Shown here piece by piece: positions 1 to 7,213 of a stretch of 16,945 nucleotides of DNA; positions within the stretch are counted from its first letter, which is position 1; every line of letters starts with the position of its first letter. This stretch comes from an uncultured Clostridia bacterium (GTDB taxonomy: Bacteria; Bacillota; Clostridia; TANB77; CAG-508). The stretch spans positions 1-16,945 of the forward strand of contig CAOSZT010000030.1 of NCBI GenBank assembly GCA_948528155.1, read 5' to 3'. The notes under the pieces are model-generated. The model was not told the origin of the DNA. It searched no databases and was given only the letters and a program-made list of their open reading frames with translations. The position numbers and the translations under genes are program-made.

Positions 1-8
1 TTGGTCTG

Positions 9-66
9 TCCCAACTGTCCCAACTGTGTTTTTGGGTCCCAACTGTCCTGTCTTTTTCCAAACTGT
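9..66. repeat. Direct repeats of TCCCAACTGT type
   Basis: The decamer TCCCAACTGT occurs at 9-18, 18-27 and 37-46, with a variant TCCAAACTGT at 57-66. The repeats end just before the ribosome binding site of the pseudouridine synthase. They may be part of a larger repeat array cut by the window edge. Their GC content is clearly above the surroundings. I do not know their function; similar short repeats in Firmicutes can belong to dispersed repetitive elements, but that is only a guess here. Confidence 0.6.
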
Positions 67-83
67 CTCAAAAGGAGGTTAAA

Positions 84-774
84 ATGTTGAATTTAAAGGT
101 AATATTTGAAGATAATCATATAATTGTTGTAGAGAAAGTTCCTAATATTCCATCTCAATCTGATAAGACTGGAGATATGGATATGTTGACAATTGTTAAG
201 CAATATTTAAAGGAGAAATATAGTAAGCCTGGTAATGTTTTCTTGGGGCTAATTCATAGATTAGATAGACCTGTTGGTGGGATTATGATTTTTGCTAAGA
301 CTTCAAAGGCTGCAAGTAGACTTAGTGAACAGGTAAGAAATAAGGTTTTTAAAAAGAAGTATTTGGCTGTTGTTGATGGTAGAATAGATAAAAAGAGACG
401 GTGTTTTAGAGGATTATTTATATAAAGATGAGAGAAATAATGTAAGTACTGTTGTAGATAAAAATAAGAAAAATGCTAAGTTGGCTAAATTGGATTATGA
501 AGTTATAACTTATAATGAAGTGAAAAATTTAAGTTTGTTAAAGATTAATCTACATACAGGTAGACATCATCAAATTCGTGTGCAGTTGTCGAATTTTGGG
601 CATAGTATTTTTGGAGATAATAAATATGGGACTAGAGGTCAAGGTAAACAGATTGCTTTATGGGCTTATGAATTAACTATTGAGCATCCAATATCTAAAG
701 AGGAAATTACATTTAAAGATTTGCCTGAAAGCACTGCTACTTGGTGTATTTTGAGAAATGTAAATAATTTGTAG
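84..774 (+). pseudogene. RluA-family RNA pseudouridine synthase, frameshifted
   Basis: This family isomerises uridine to pseudouridine in rRNA or tRNA. The first frame (84 to about 392) carries the motif HRLDRPVGG with the catalytic aspartate at residue 61. A second frame, open from about 394 to 774, carries the second family motif LHTGRHHQIRVQLS. The two join smoothly if one A is removed from the five-A run at 390-394; the reading then continues as KKRDGVLEDYL. The restored protein would be 229 residues, the usual size of the short RluA proteins that lack an S4 domain. AGGAGG at 71-77 supports the ATG at 84. The break is either a real frameshift mutation or a homopolymer sequencing error. 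The substrate base cannot be told from sequence. Confidence 0.85.
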
Positions 775-839
775 GTTTTTATATGTATTAAATTATATTA
801 AAAGTGTTGTAAAAAGTCGTATTATTGTAAATTTAACAT

Positions 840-878
840 AAAAATCATTGAATATTCTTATATATTCAATGATTTTTT
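840..878 (+). terminator. Intrinsic terminator after the pseudouridine synthase
   Basis: A perfect 16-bp stem (840-855 with 862-877) with a 6-nt loop is followed by the end of a T run. The left arm begins with an A run, so it could also act on the minus strand. It separates the pseudouridine synthase from the agr locus. Confidence 0.8.
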
Positions 879-1092
879 AGTATTTTATAGATCATTTTTT
901 GTTCAATATTTGTAGTGGACCATGGAAATTTATTATAGATCTAATATTTTTTACGAAATTGCCAAAATCTTTTATGAAAATTAAAATTAAATTTTTATAT
1001 AAAGTTTAAAATACTTTTTATAAAAGAAATGTGCACAGTGAAAAAATTGATGTTAAACTAGTTTCAGCTTAAGAAAAAAGTGGGGTGAGAAA
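879..1092 (+). promoter_or_regulatory. Gene-free upstream region of agrB with paired 9-mers
   Basis: No gene is visible between 775 and 1092 apart from the terminator at 840-878. Two near-identical 9-mers, TTTACGAAA (950-958) and TTTATGAAA (971-979), lie exactly 21 bp apart, the two-helical-turn spacing known for tandem sites of AgrA-like LytTR regulators. A possible -10 box, TAAAAT, is at 1007-1012 with no good -35 box, as expected of an activated promoter. The sites do not match the staphylococcal AgrA consensus well, so their role is inference. Confidence 0.35.
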
Positions 1093-1704
1093 ATGATAGA
1101 TAAAATCACTACATCTCTAACCAATAAAATTAGAAAAGAAATGCCAGAGATTGATGATGAAAGAGCAGAAGTAATAAATTATGGATTACAAATACTTTTT
1201 GGAGAAATTCCTAAGTTTGTTATTATGTTTTTTATTGCTTATATATTAGGATTATTTAAACTTAGTTTAATTACATTTCTGATATTGTTACCATATAGAA
1301 CTTTTTCTGGAGGATTTCATTTAAAAACACATATAGGTTGTATAGTTTCGACTTGTACAGTTTATTGTGGAGTAGCATTTTTATCAAAAAGTATAATTTT
1401 AGATGATATTACAAAATATTTATTTATTATTGTATTGGGAGTGTTTGGTATGGCTATGATAAAACTTTATGCTCCTGCTGATACAGAGAATGTTCCAATT
1501 ATAAGTCTTTCTGAAAGGAAAAATAAGCAAAGACTATCTTATATTTTCTTTGTATTAGGTTTAGTAATGTCAATATTTATTAAAAATAGTGTTATTTCAA
1601 ATATGATATTATTTGGATATTTTGCACAAACTTGTATGATTACAAGGTTTGCATATAAATTAACTAATAATAAATATGGTTATGAATTATATGAAAATGC
1701 TTAA
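1093..1704 (+). CDS. agrB: AgrB-type autoinducer-processing membrane protease
   Basis: AgrB is a membrane cysteine endopeptidase that cleaves the C-terminal part of the AgrD precursor and cyclises the peptide to a thiolactone during export. The 203-residue product has the family size. After a soluble N-terminal stretch it has hydrophobic segments around residues 39-66, 79-97, 105-127, 148-162 and 168-185. The signature R69-x3-GG74-x-H76-x6-C83 is present; H76 and C83 have the same spacing as the catalytic pair of Staphylococcus aureus AgrB (H77/C84). The GTG-rich leader GGGGTGAG lies just upstream of the ATG. agrD follows after 83 nt on the same strand, and the matching kinase and regulator are encoded convergently downstream. 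Assignment is firm. Confidence 0.95.
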   Translation: MIDKITTSLTNKIRKEMPEIDDERAEVINYGLQILFGEIPKFVIMFFIAYILGLFKLSLITFLILLPYRTFSGGFHLKTHIGCIVSTCTVYCGVAFLSKSIILDDITKYLFIIVLGVFGMAMIKLYAPADTENVPIISLSERKNKQRLSYIFFVLGLVMSIFIKNSVISNMILFGYFAQTCMITRFAYKLTNNKYGYELYENA

Positions 1705-1717
1705 AATAGTTAATATT

Positions 1718-1740
1718 AAAAATACAGCCGGCGTATTTTT
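1718..1740 (+). terminator. Hairpin with T run between agrB and agrD
   Basis: AAAAATAC (1718-1725) pairs with GTATTTTT (1733-1740) around a loop containing GCCGGC; T-rich sequence follows. The shape is that of a weak terminator or attenuator, or an mRNA-stability element. It would set the ratio of agrD to agrB transcript if functional. Confidence 0.45.
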
Positions 1741-1787
1741 ATTATTATATATATAACTAAGGATATAAAACAAAGGAGGAAATCTTT

Positions 1788-1907
1788 ATGTTAAAATTAT
1801 TAGCTAAAACAGCAGAAAAATATGCTAAAACAACTAATACAGCTTGCGTTATGTGGTCTATATTTCATCAACCAAAAATGCCTGCTAGTTTAATAAAAAA
1901 AGATTAG
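1788..1907 (+). CDS. agrD: AgrD-type autoinducing peptide precursor (39 aa)
   Basis: This small gene has a strong ribosome binding site (AAAGGAGGA at 1772-1780) and starts with ATG at 1788. The product has the three-part build of AgrD: an amphipathic lysine-rich N-terminal helix (residues 1-19), a core starting at the single cysteine C20 (CVMWSIF), and a C-terminal tail HQPKMPASLIKKD. By aligning the tail proline with that of staphylococcal AgrD, I infer cleavage after F26, giving a seven-residue thiolactone ring Cys-Val-Met-Trp-Ser-Ile-Phe. The exact ends of the mature signal are inference. It lies directly downstream of agrB, the normal order, and is the probable substrate of that protein and ligand of the AgrC encoded opposite. 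Confidence 0.9.
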   Translation: MLKLLAKTAEKYAKTTNTACVMWSIFHQPKMPASLIKKD

Positions 1908-1926
1908 TATTAATTAGTTTTTAAAT

Positions 1927-1961
1927 TTAAATATAAGTAGTTCGACAATACTTATATTTAA
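1927..1961. terminator. Hairpin downstream of agrD
   Basis: A 13-bp perfect stem (1927-1939 with 1949-1961) has a 9-nt loop. There is no T run behind it, so it is more likely an mRNA 3-prime structure than a terminator in its own right. The stronger terminator lies about 35 nt further on. Confidence 0.4.
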
Positions 1962-1995
1962 AGTATTATACACTTAATGTTATTATAAACAATCC

Positions 1996-2029
1996 ACTAA
2001 AAAAGAACAGTTTTCTGTTCTTTTTTAGT
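1996..2029. terminator. Bidirectional terminator between agrBD and agrCA
   Basis: A perfect 15-bp stem (1996-2010 with 2015-2029) closes a TTTT loop. A6 in the left arm and T6 in the right arm give a T run on both strands. It sits between the convergent agrBD and agrCA arms and can end both transcripts. Confidence 0.85.
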
Positions 2030-2073
2030 ATGTAGTATAGATAATAAATATTAAATGATAGAGCTAAAATCTA

Positions 2074-3423
2074 TCATTCATAATATATTTCTATTTGTTG
2101 TGAAAAATATTGATCATTTTTAGTAGTGTGTAAATTAACATTATTATTTTTCTTTAAAATTTTTCTAATTTCCCATAGACCAAGTCCAGTATGATTTTCT
2201 TTGCCACTAATACCTTTATTAAATATTTTATTTAAGTCAACATTTTTATCTTTATAAGTATTTTCTACTAGTATTATATTTCTGTTATTTTTAACTTCAT
2301 TTCTAAAAACTATATTTATAATCTTTTCTTCACATTCTGATGCTGCTTCAATTGCATTATCTAATAATATTCCCAATATTCTTGCAAATTCATATATTTT
2401 CATATGTAGTTCGTCTAAATCTAATAAAAATGTTAAATTTATTTTAATATCTTTTTCTTCTGCTTCACTGTATTTTGTTGTAAGTAAACTGTATATTCCT
2501 GAATTGTTTATAATATCAGGATTTAAAATATATAAATTATTAACTCTTTCACAATCATCTTCTAATTGAGAATAATATTTATTTAATCCTTTTAAATCTT
2601 CTGTTTTTATATAACCACCAATTGTTGTAACAATATTATCAAAGTCATGTTTGAAACCTCTGACACTATCATGTAATATATGTAGTGTTTTATTATATTG
2701 TTCTGCATTTTCTAGCTTTTTTTGAGTTCTAACTAATGACATTATTTTGGCTAAACTAAAAAAGCTTAGTCCAAAATAAATTAATACACATAAAAAATTG
2801 AAAAATGTAAATTGAACAGGTAATATATCAATGTAATTTACACTTAAGATACCTTGTAAAAAAATGCTTGTAAATCCAAATATAAAATTAAATGTTATAA
2901 TAGATTTATTTTTTACATCAAAGTCTTCTAAGATATTTATTGCTACTTTTCTGTATTTAATGATTAAATTAAAAATAAAAACAATTAAATATGTAAAAAG
3001 TGCAAAAGGGATTCTATAGATAACAATAGTATTAGTTTGTTCATAATTAATATTTAAAAGATTTAAGTATGGATTTGCAAGTAAATTACCAACTAAGTTA
3101 AATATAATACTAGGAAAAAGAGTAGCAATAGCTGATTTTATAAAATTTAATTTCATAACAAAAACTAGAATTATAAAAGCAAATGTGTAATTTAAAATGA
3201 TATTAAAAGGAAAACTTATAAATAAAGATCCTATCATAGCAATAATTCCAGTTAATATTATATAAATAGCCTTTTGAAATTTATTACAGTTAATATTAAA
3301 CATATTTTTAATTAATGAAAAAGACAAAGGAGCTTCAATAAAGAGTAATAAAATACAAATAATTTTTACTAATTCTTCATTTGATGTACTGATTGCTGTC
3401 CAAATGCTATTGAATATGTCCAT
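2074..3423 (-). CDS. agrC: AgrC-type sensor histidine kinase
   Basis: This is a GHKL-type sensor kinase that would detect the AgrD-derived peptide and phosphorylate AgrA. The 449-residue product has about six or seven hydrophobic segments in residues 17-228. A dimerisation/phosphoacceptor region follows with SVRGFKHDFDNI, in which H259 is the likely phosphorylated histidine. The ATPase domain has an N box LLDNAIEA (N356), VENTY (N388) and a G box HTGLGLW (residues 411-417), the pattern of the AgrC/HPK10 family. Its ATG overlaps the end of agrA by 17 nt, and AGGAGG lies upstream of it, so the two are translationally linked in one minus-strand operon. Confidence 0.93.
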   Translation of the reverse strand: MDIFNSIWTAISTSNEELVKIICILLLFIEAPLSFSLIKNMFNINCNKFQKAIYIILTGIIAMIGSLFISFPFNIILNYTFAFIILVFVMKLNFIKSAIATLFPSIIFNLVGNLLANPYLNLLNINYEQTNTIVIYRIPFALFTYLIVFIFNLIIKYRKVAINILEDFDVKNKSIITFNFIFGFTSIFLQGILSVNYIDILPVQFTFFNFLCVLIYFGLSFFSLAKIMSLVRTQKKLENAEQYNKTLHILHDSVRGFKHDFDNIVTTIGGYIKTEDLKGLNKYYSQLEDDCERVNNLYILNPDIINNSGIYSLLTTKYSEAEEKDIKINLTFLLDLDELHMKIYEFARILGILLDNAIEAASECEEKIINIVFRNEVKNNRNIILVENTYKDKNVDLNKIFNKGISGKENHTGLGLWEIRKILKKNNNVNLHTTKNDQYFSQQIEIYYE

Positions 3424-4120
3424 GTTTTTTTACCTCCTCTATTAAGTTATTTTTATATTTAGGTCCAATATCACAAGTAGTACCATTGTCAAAGTAAATT
3501 AAATTTGCGACAGGATCTAAGTTTACAATATTATTAATGTTAACAATATATGATTTGTGAGTTCTAATAAAATTATCAGGTAAAATATTTTGAACTTTGT
3601 TAAAAGAACTGTAGGTTTGATAATCACGGCTTTTTGTATGGAATGTCAATTTCATACCATCACGTTTTATATATAAGATCTCACTTTCATCTATAATTGT
3701 TTTCTTATTGTCAATTTTTAGATATTTTTTAGGTATTCCATGAATGTCATCAAATAGACGTATAATTGTTTCTTCAAGTCTGTCAGCAGTGACAGGTTTT
3801 GCTAAATAATCAAAAGTTTTAAATTTATAAGCCATCATGGCATATTCTAAATGTGCAGTTGTAAAGATAAAGTAAGTATTTTTATTTTTTTCTCTGACTT
3901 TTGAGGCTATTTCTAATCCTGTTTTATCAGATTTTAAATTGATGTCTAAAATTAATACATCTGTTTTATTATTGTTTATATAATTTAGTAGTTCATCAAT
4001 ATCATCAGTTTTTAAGCCTATTTTTGCATCATAATGATGTTCTGCAAATATACCTTCAAGTATTTTTGCAAATTTATCTAAAATATTTAAATTATCATCA
4101 CAAATAACAAAATTTAACAT
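3407..4120 (-). CDS. agrA: AgrA-type LytTR response regulator
   Basis: A cytoplasmic transcription regulator of 237 residues. The receiver domain (about 1-120) has the acidic pair in ICDD (D8, D9), phosphoacceptor D59 in LILDINL, and K108 in LAKPV. A LytTR DNA-binding domain follows (about 134-230), including FIRTHKSYIVNINNI. The frame is open further upstream to 4264, but I place the start at 4120: AAGGAGG lies just before this ATG, the receiver domain begins there as usual, and a consensus promoter occupies 4212-4240 inside the would-be extension. It is cotranscribed with agrC. Expected targets are the agr promoters and perhaps the divergent YcaO gene; the latter is inference. Confidence 0.93.
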   Translation of the reverse strand: MLNFVICDDNLNILDKFAKILEGIFAEHHYDAKIGLKTDDIDELLNYINNNKTDVLILDINLKSDKTGLEIASKVREKNKNTYFIFTTAHLEYAMMAYKFKTFDYLAKPVTADRLEETIIRLFDDIHGIPKKYLKIDNKKTIIDESEILYIKRDGMKLTFHTKSRDYQTYSSFNKVQNILPDNFIRTHKSYIVNINNIVNLDPVANLIYFDNGTTCDIGPKYKNNLIEEVKKHGHIQ

Positions 4121-4211
4121 GTGTTTTCCTCCTTGGAATGTAAATAAAAAATTTGGAAAATAAAAATCGACAAAATACAAAGAATTTCCTTTATTTTCCA
4201 GAAACAATAAC

Positions 4212-4240
4212 ACTATAATCCAAAAAATCTCCAATGTCAA
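4212..4240 (-). promoter_or_regulatory. Sigma-A promoter of agrAC
   Basis: On the minus strand TTGACA (4240-4235) and TATAGT (4217-4212) are 17 nt apart. Transcription would begin near 4205, leaving a leader of about 85 nt before agrA. This position also argues against the upstream N-terminal extension of agrA. Confidence 0.75.
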
Positions 4241-4264
4241 TAGAATTAGTACAAAATTAACCAA

Positions 4265-4501
4265 AGGGTAAAATGATTGGAGTTGATAATATATGGTAGT
4301 GAAATTATTAATATTGGTAAAAATACATAAAAAGTTATGTAAAAAACTCTTTACAAAAAATAAATTATTAAACTAAAAAAATAATTTACAAAAAAAATAA
4401 ATAATATTTAAGTATAAAAAAATTGCTTTTTTGTAAAAAAATAAAAAATGTTTTGAGAAAATTGATATAATTTTGTCAAATTATGTGGAGGGAGTTTTAA
4501 G
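4265..4501 (+). promoter_or_regulatory. Divergent agrA/YcaO intergenic region with promoter and repeats
   Basis: No gene lies here; the region is extremely A-rich. An extended -10 box TTGATATAAT ends at 4471, but the -35 position (4443-4448) is only an A run, so the YcaO promoter may depend on an activator. TTTACAAAAAA occurs at 4350 and 4385 and in inverted form (TTTTTTGTAAA) at 4427-4437. These could be binding sites or low-complexity chance matches. GGAGGGAG precedes the YcaO start. Confidence 0.45.
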
Positions 4502-6313
4502 ATGAGTGATTTACAAAATAGAAGATATAAAGAGGTATCTCCAGAAGAGACAGTAAAAAGATTGAAAAAAATATTAAAAGATTTAAAGATTGATGTAGAA
4601 GAAAAATGGAGTAAAAGGAGTAGTGTTGATACATACTCAGTAAGAATTTGTATTAAAGGAACTGATATAGGTCAAAATGGAAAAGGTATGACAAAAGAGT
4701 TTGCTATGGCAAGTGGATATGCTGAGTTTTTTGAGAGATTACAAAATGGTATGTTACGTTTTAGAATTGAAAAGCCAACAGAAGAATTGCCATTTAGTAG
4801 TTCACCAGATGAGAAACATTTAACAGTAGAAGAGTTAATGGAAAATAATAATAGTTTTTTGGAAAATATTATAAAAGTTAATAATTATGAAGATAAGACA
4901 AAAGAAGAAAAAATAAAGTTTATGAAATATGTTTTTAATGATGAATCAGATTTAGTTGATAAAGAGGATTATGTATCATTACCATATTATAGTTTGAAAA
5001 ATAAAGATATAGAATATATACCAGATAGGCTATTTAGTTATCTTTATAATTCTAATGGTATGTGTGCAGGAAATTCTATGGAAGAGGCATTAATAGAAGG
5101 ATTGTCAGAAATATTAGAAAGATATGTAAATTTACAGATTTTAAAGAGAAGATTAACTTTACCAGAAATACCAGATTCTTATATTAGTAAGTTTCCAAAA
5201 GTAAAAAATATGATGGAAAAGTTAAAACAAATGAATGGATATTATTTTAGATTAGTAGATTGTTCTTTTGGCGGAAAATACCCTGTAGCTGGGTTGTATA
5301 TTTTGGAAAAAAATACAGGAAGATTAGGTTTTAAATTAGGTGCACATCCAGATTATGGTATTGCTATGGAGAGGTGTTTTACAGAGGCAGCACAAGGTAG
5401 GGATATTTATAGTTATTCTCAATCAGGTATTTTTGATTTTTATGAAGAAGAGAAAATAGGAGATAAAAATTTTGTGAAGTTTTTATTTGAGGATCCATCA
5501 GTTGCAATTCCATACCAAATTATAGACAAGGAACTTGATTATGATTTTACAGAGATGCCTGATGTTGCTAATTTAGATAATAAGTCTATTTTAAATAATA
5601 TGATAAATGATATTTTAAATGAAGGCAAAGATATTTTGATTAGAGATGTATCTGTTTTAGGTTTTCCAACTGCAAGTATTGCAATACCTGGAATGAGCGA
5701 GTGGAGTTTTGATCTTAATGCTACTTATTTTAATTTAATTGTTACATTGCAAAGTTTGTTGAAAGATTTTAATAGAATAAATTTATCAAATATTTCTGAA
5801 ATTATTAAAATATTAGAGACTATTGTATTTGAAATTGGTTGTCATAGATTATCTCTTTTAATTAGTTTAAAGGATAATGGTATTTTGCCATGTGAACAAA
5901 TTGGTATGGGGACTAAGTATTTTTTAGGTGTTGCTTATATTATGAATGGACAGTATGATAAAGCAGAGAAAATTTTTGAGGAATTGAGTAATGTTGCACA
6001 GATGTTTATACAAAATCCTTTGGAGAGAATCATGATAAATGCTGTGTATTATTATACTTCTGCTATGGATAAATTAAAGGATCATGAAAAAGCTATGTAT
6101 TATATAAGTTTATTGTTTGATTCACAAATTGCAGAAGCTGTTGATTTAAGTTTTGTGGATAGAGAGAAGATTTTTGTAAATCATTATGGGATTACAGAAG
6201 ATGATTATGTTGATAATGATGATGCTTATTATTTGCCTTTTATGAAGATTTTTAGAGAGGCTCAAAGAGATAATGTTATTGACCAGATGAAAAATAGAGA
6301 GATATTTGAGTAA
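4502..6313 (+). CDS. YcaO-family protein with C-terminal helical/TPR-like region
   Basis: YcaO proteins use ATP to activate peptide backbone amides; many act in peptide natural-product pathways, others such as Escherichia coli YcaO are linked to RimO-dependent S12 methylthiolation. The 603-residue product resembles the E. coli type in length and layout. ATP/Mg-binding motifs are visible: AEFFER (E75, E78, R79), SNGMCAGNSMEEALIEGLSE and ILERY (residues 184-208), and GAHPDYGIAMER with TEAAQGR (280-300). A helical C-terminal part (about 465-560) has a TPR-like stretch NGQYDKAEKIFEEL. It lacks the proline-rich C-terminus of many azoline-forming YcaOs. It is read divergently from agrA and is alone in its transcript. 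No dedicated partner protein or precursor is adjacent except the agr genes. Confidence 0.88.
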   Translation: MSDLQNRRYKEVSPEETVKRLKKILKDLKIDVEEKWSKRSSVDTYSVRICIKGTDIGQNGKGMTKEFAMASGYAEFFERLQNGMLRFRIEKPTEELPFSSSPDEKHLTVEELMENNNSFLENIIKVNNYEDKTKEEKIKFMKYVFNDESDLVDKEDYVSLPYYSLKNKDIEYIPDRLFSYLYNSNGMCAGNSMEEALIEGLSEILERYVNLQILKRRLTLPEIPDSYISKFPKVKNMMEKLKQMNGYYFRLVDCSFGGKYPVAGLYILEKNTGRLGFKLGAHPDYGIAMERCFTEAAQGRDIYSYSQSGIFDFYEEEKIGDKNFVKFLFEDPSVAIPYQIIDKELDYDFTEMPDVANLDNKSILNNMINDILNEGKDILIRDVSVLGFPTASIAIPGMSEWSFDLNATYFNLIVTLQSLLKDFNRINLSNISEIIKILETIVFEIGCHRLSLLISLKDNGILPCEQIGMGTKYFLGVAYIMNGQYDKAEKIFEELSNVAQMFIQNPLERIMINAVYYYTSAMDKLKDHEKAMYYISLLFDSQIAEAVDLSFVDREKIFVNHYGITEDDYVDNDDAYYLPFMKIFREAQRDNVIDQMKNREIFE

Positions 6314-6321
6314 GTGTATAG

Positions 6322-6358
6322 AGTTGGTGTGTTAAAATTTTAATATGCCAACTTTTTA
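6322..6358 (+). terminator. Terminator after the YcaO gene
   Basis: AGTTGG (6322-6327) pairs with CCAACT (6348-6353), and the stem continues inward through G-U pairs and TTAAAA/TTTTAA. A T run follows at 6353-6357. Confidence 0.75.
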
Positions 6359-6379
6359 TTTATATTTTTTATTAAGATA

Positions 6380-6408
6380 TAGTAAATTTAAAATAAGTAT
6401 GTTATACT
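6380..6408 (+). promoter_or_regulatory. Extended -10 promoter of the VWA/TelA operon
   Basis: TGTTATACT at 6400-6408 is an extended -10 box, with TAGTAA 17 nt upstream of TATACT. The same arrangement, including the flanking ATAGTAAATT, recurs at 10901-10930 in front of another gene. Confidence 0.55.
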
Positions 6409-6510
6409 ATTAAACATAGAGAGGATGAAGTGAAGTTTTATTGTTAAAATAGCTTGTTCTGAATTTTATTGATTTAGAAAATATATGTTGGGGGAGGATA
6501 AATATAAATA

Positions 6511-7200
6511 ATGAATAGAAAGTTATTATTGAAGATAATATTTTTTACAATAATTTTAGCTTTAGCTGATATAGTGTTATATTCAAAGGGTATTATAGGA
6601 ATACAGATTAGTAAAATAAGTATAGAGAATTTATTACTTACTTTATTAACTGTAATAGCTAATGTAGTGATTTTATATATGGAGATAAAATATATAATGA
6701 CATCAACAGAGATAAAATATGGATATGATATGGATAAGTTAAAAGATACAGGAGATTATAGAGAAGCTTTACAAAGTTGTATGACAAGAAAGATACCATT
6801 TAAAAATGAACTAAAAACGGCAATTTATCAATTAGAATCTATAGAAAGGAAAAGAAAGGTGTTAGATGAATTGCTAGAGCAAAATAATAAGGAAAATTTT
6901 ACTGCTTTGATTGAATTAGGAGATGAAACAAAGGATTTTATTTGTGTAAATGCAAGAAAAATATTAAATATTATATCTATATTTGATGAAACAGAATATA
7001 ATAATAATCAAGGAAATTTAAAAGAAGAACATATGACTTACATAAATAAAATATTAGATAGTAATACAAAAATAATTAATGAGTTTAATAATTTTTTAAC
7101 AGAAGTATCTAAAATAGGTGATACAGATTCAAAAGTAAATGTGTCTCAAATCTTAGGAGAAATGACTAATTCATTAAAAACCTTAAGAGGGGAAAAATAA
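6511..7200 (+). CDS. Membrane protein, first gene of the VWA/TelA operon
   Basis: I do not recognise a named family. The 229-residue product has two hydrophobic segments near the N-terminus (about 5-25 and 38-62), joined by a short loop, followed by a long charged, mostly helical region that should be cytoplasmic. The later part (about 85-225) looks coiled-coil-like with regular Leu/Ile spacing. GGGGGAGGA lies about 13 nt upstream of the ATG, longer than usual. The VWA gene starts 13 nt after its stop codon and TelA follows, so the three probably work together. TelA operons in Firmicutes often include a small membrane protein of this kind; the role here is unknown. Confidence 0.75.
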   Translation: MNRKLLLKIIFFTIILALADIVLYSKGIIGIQISKISIENLLLTLLTVIANVVILYMEIKYIMTSTEIKYGYDMDKLKDTGDYREALQSCMTRKIPFKNELKTAIYQLESIERKRKVLDELLEQNNKENFTALIELGDETKDFICVNARKILNIISIFDETEYNNNQGNLKEEHMTYINKILDSNTKIINEFNNFLTEVSKIGDTDSKVNVSQILGEMTNSLKTLRGEK

Positions 7201-7213
7201 GAGGAGGAAAAAA

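Noticed and set aside
4121..4264. 48-residue N-terminal extension of AgrA
   Set aside because: The receiver domain starts at 4120 behind AAGGAGG, and the agrA promoter lies within the supposed coding region.
4502..6313. Azoline-forming RiPP cluster around the YcaO gene
   Set aside because: No E1-like partner, dehydrogenase or leader-bearing precursor is adjacent, and the protein resembles the E. coli type.
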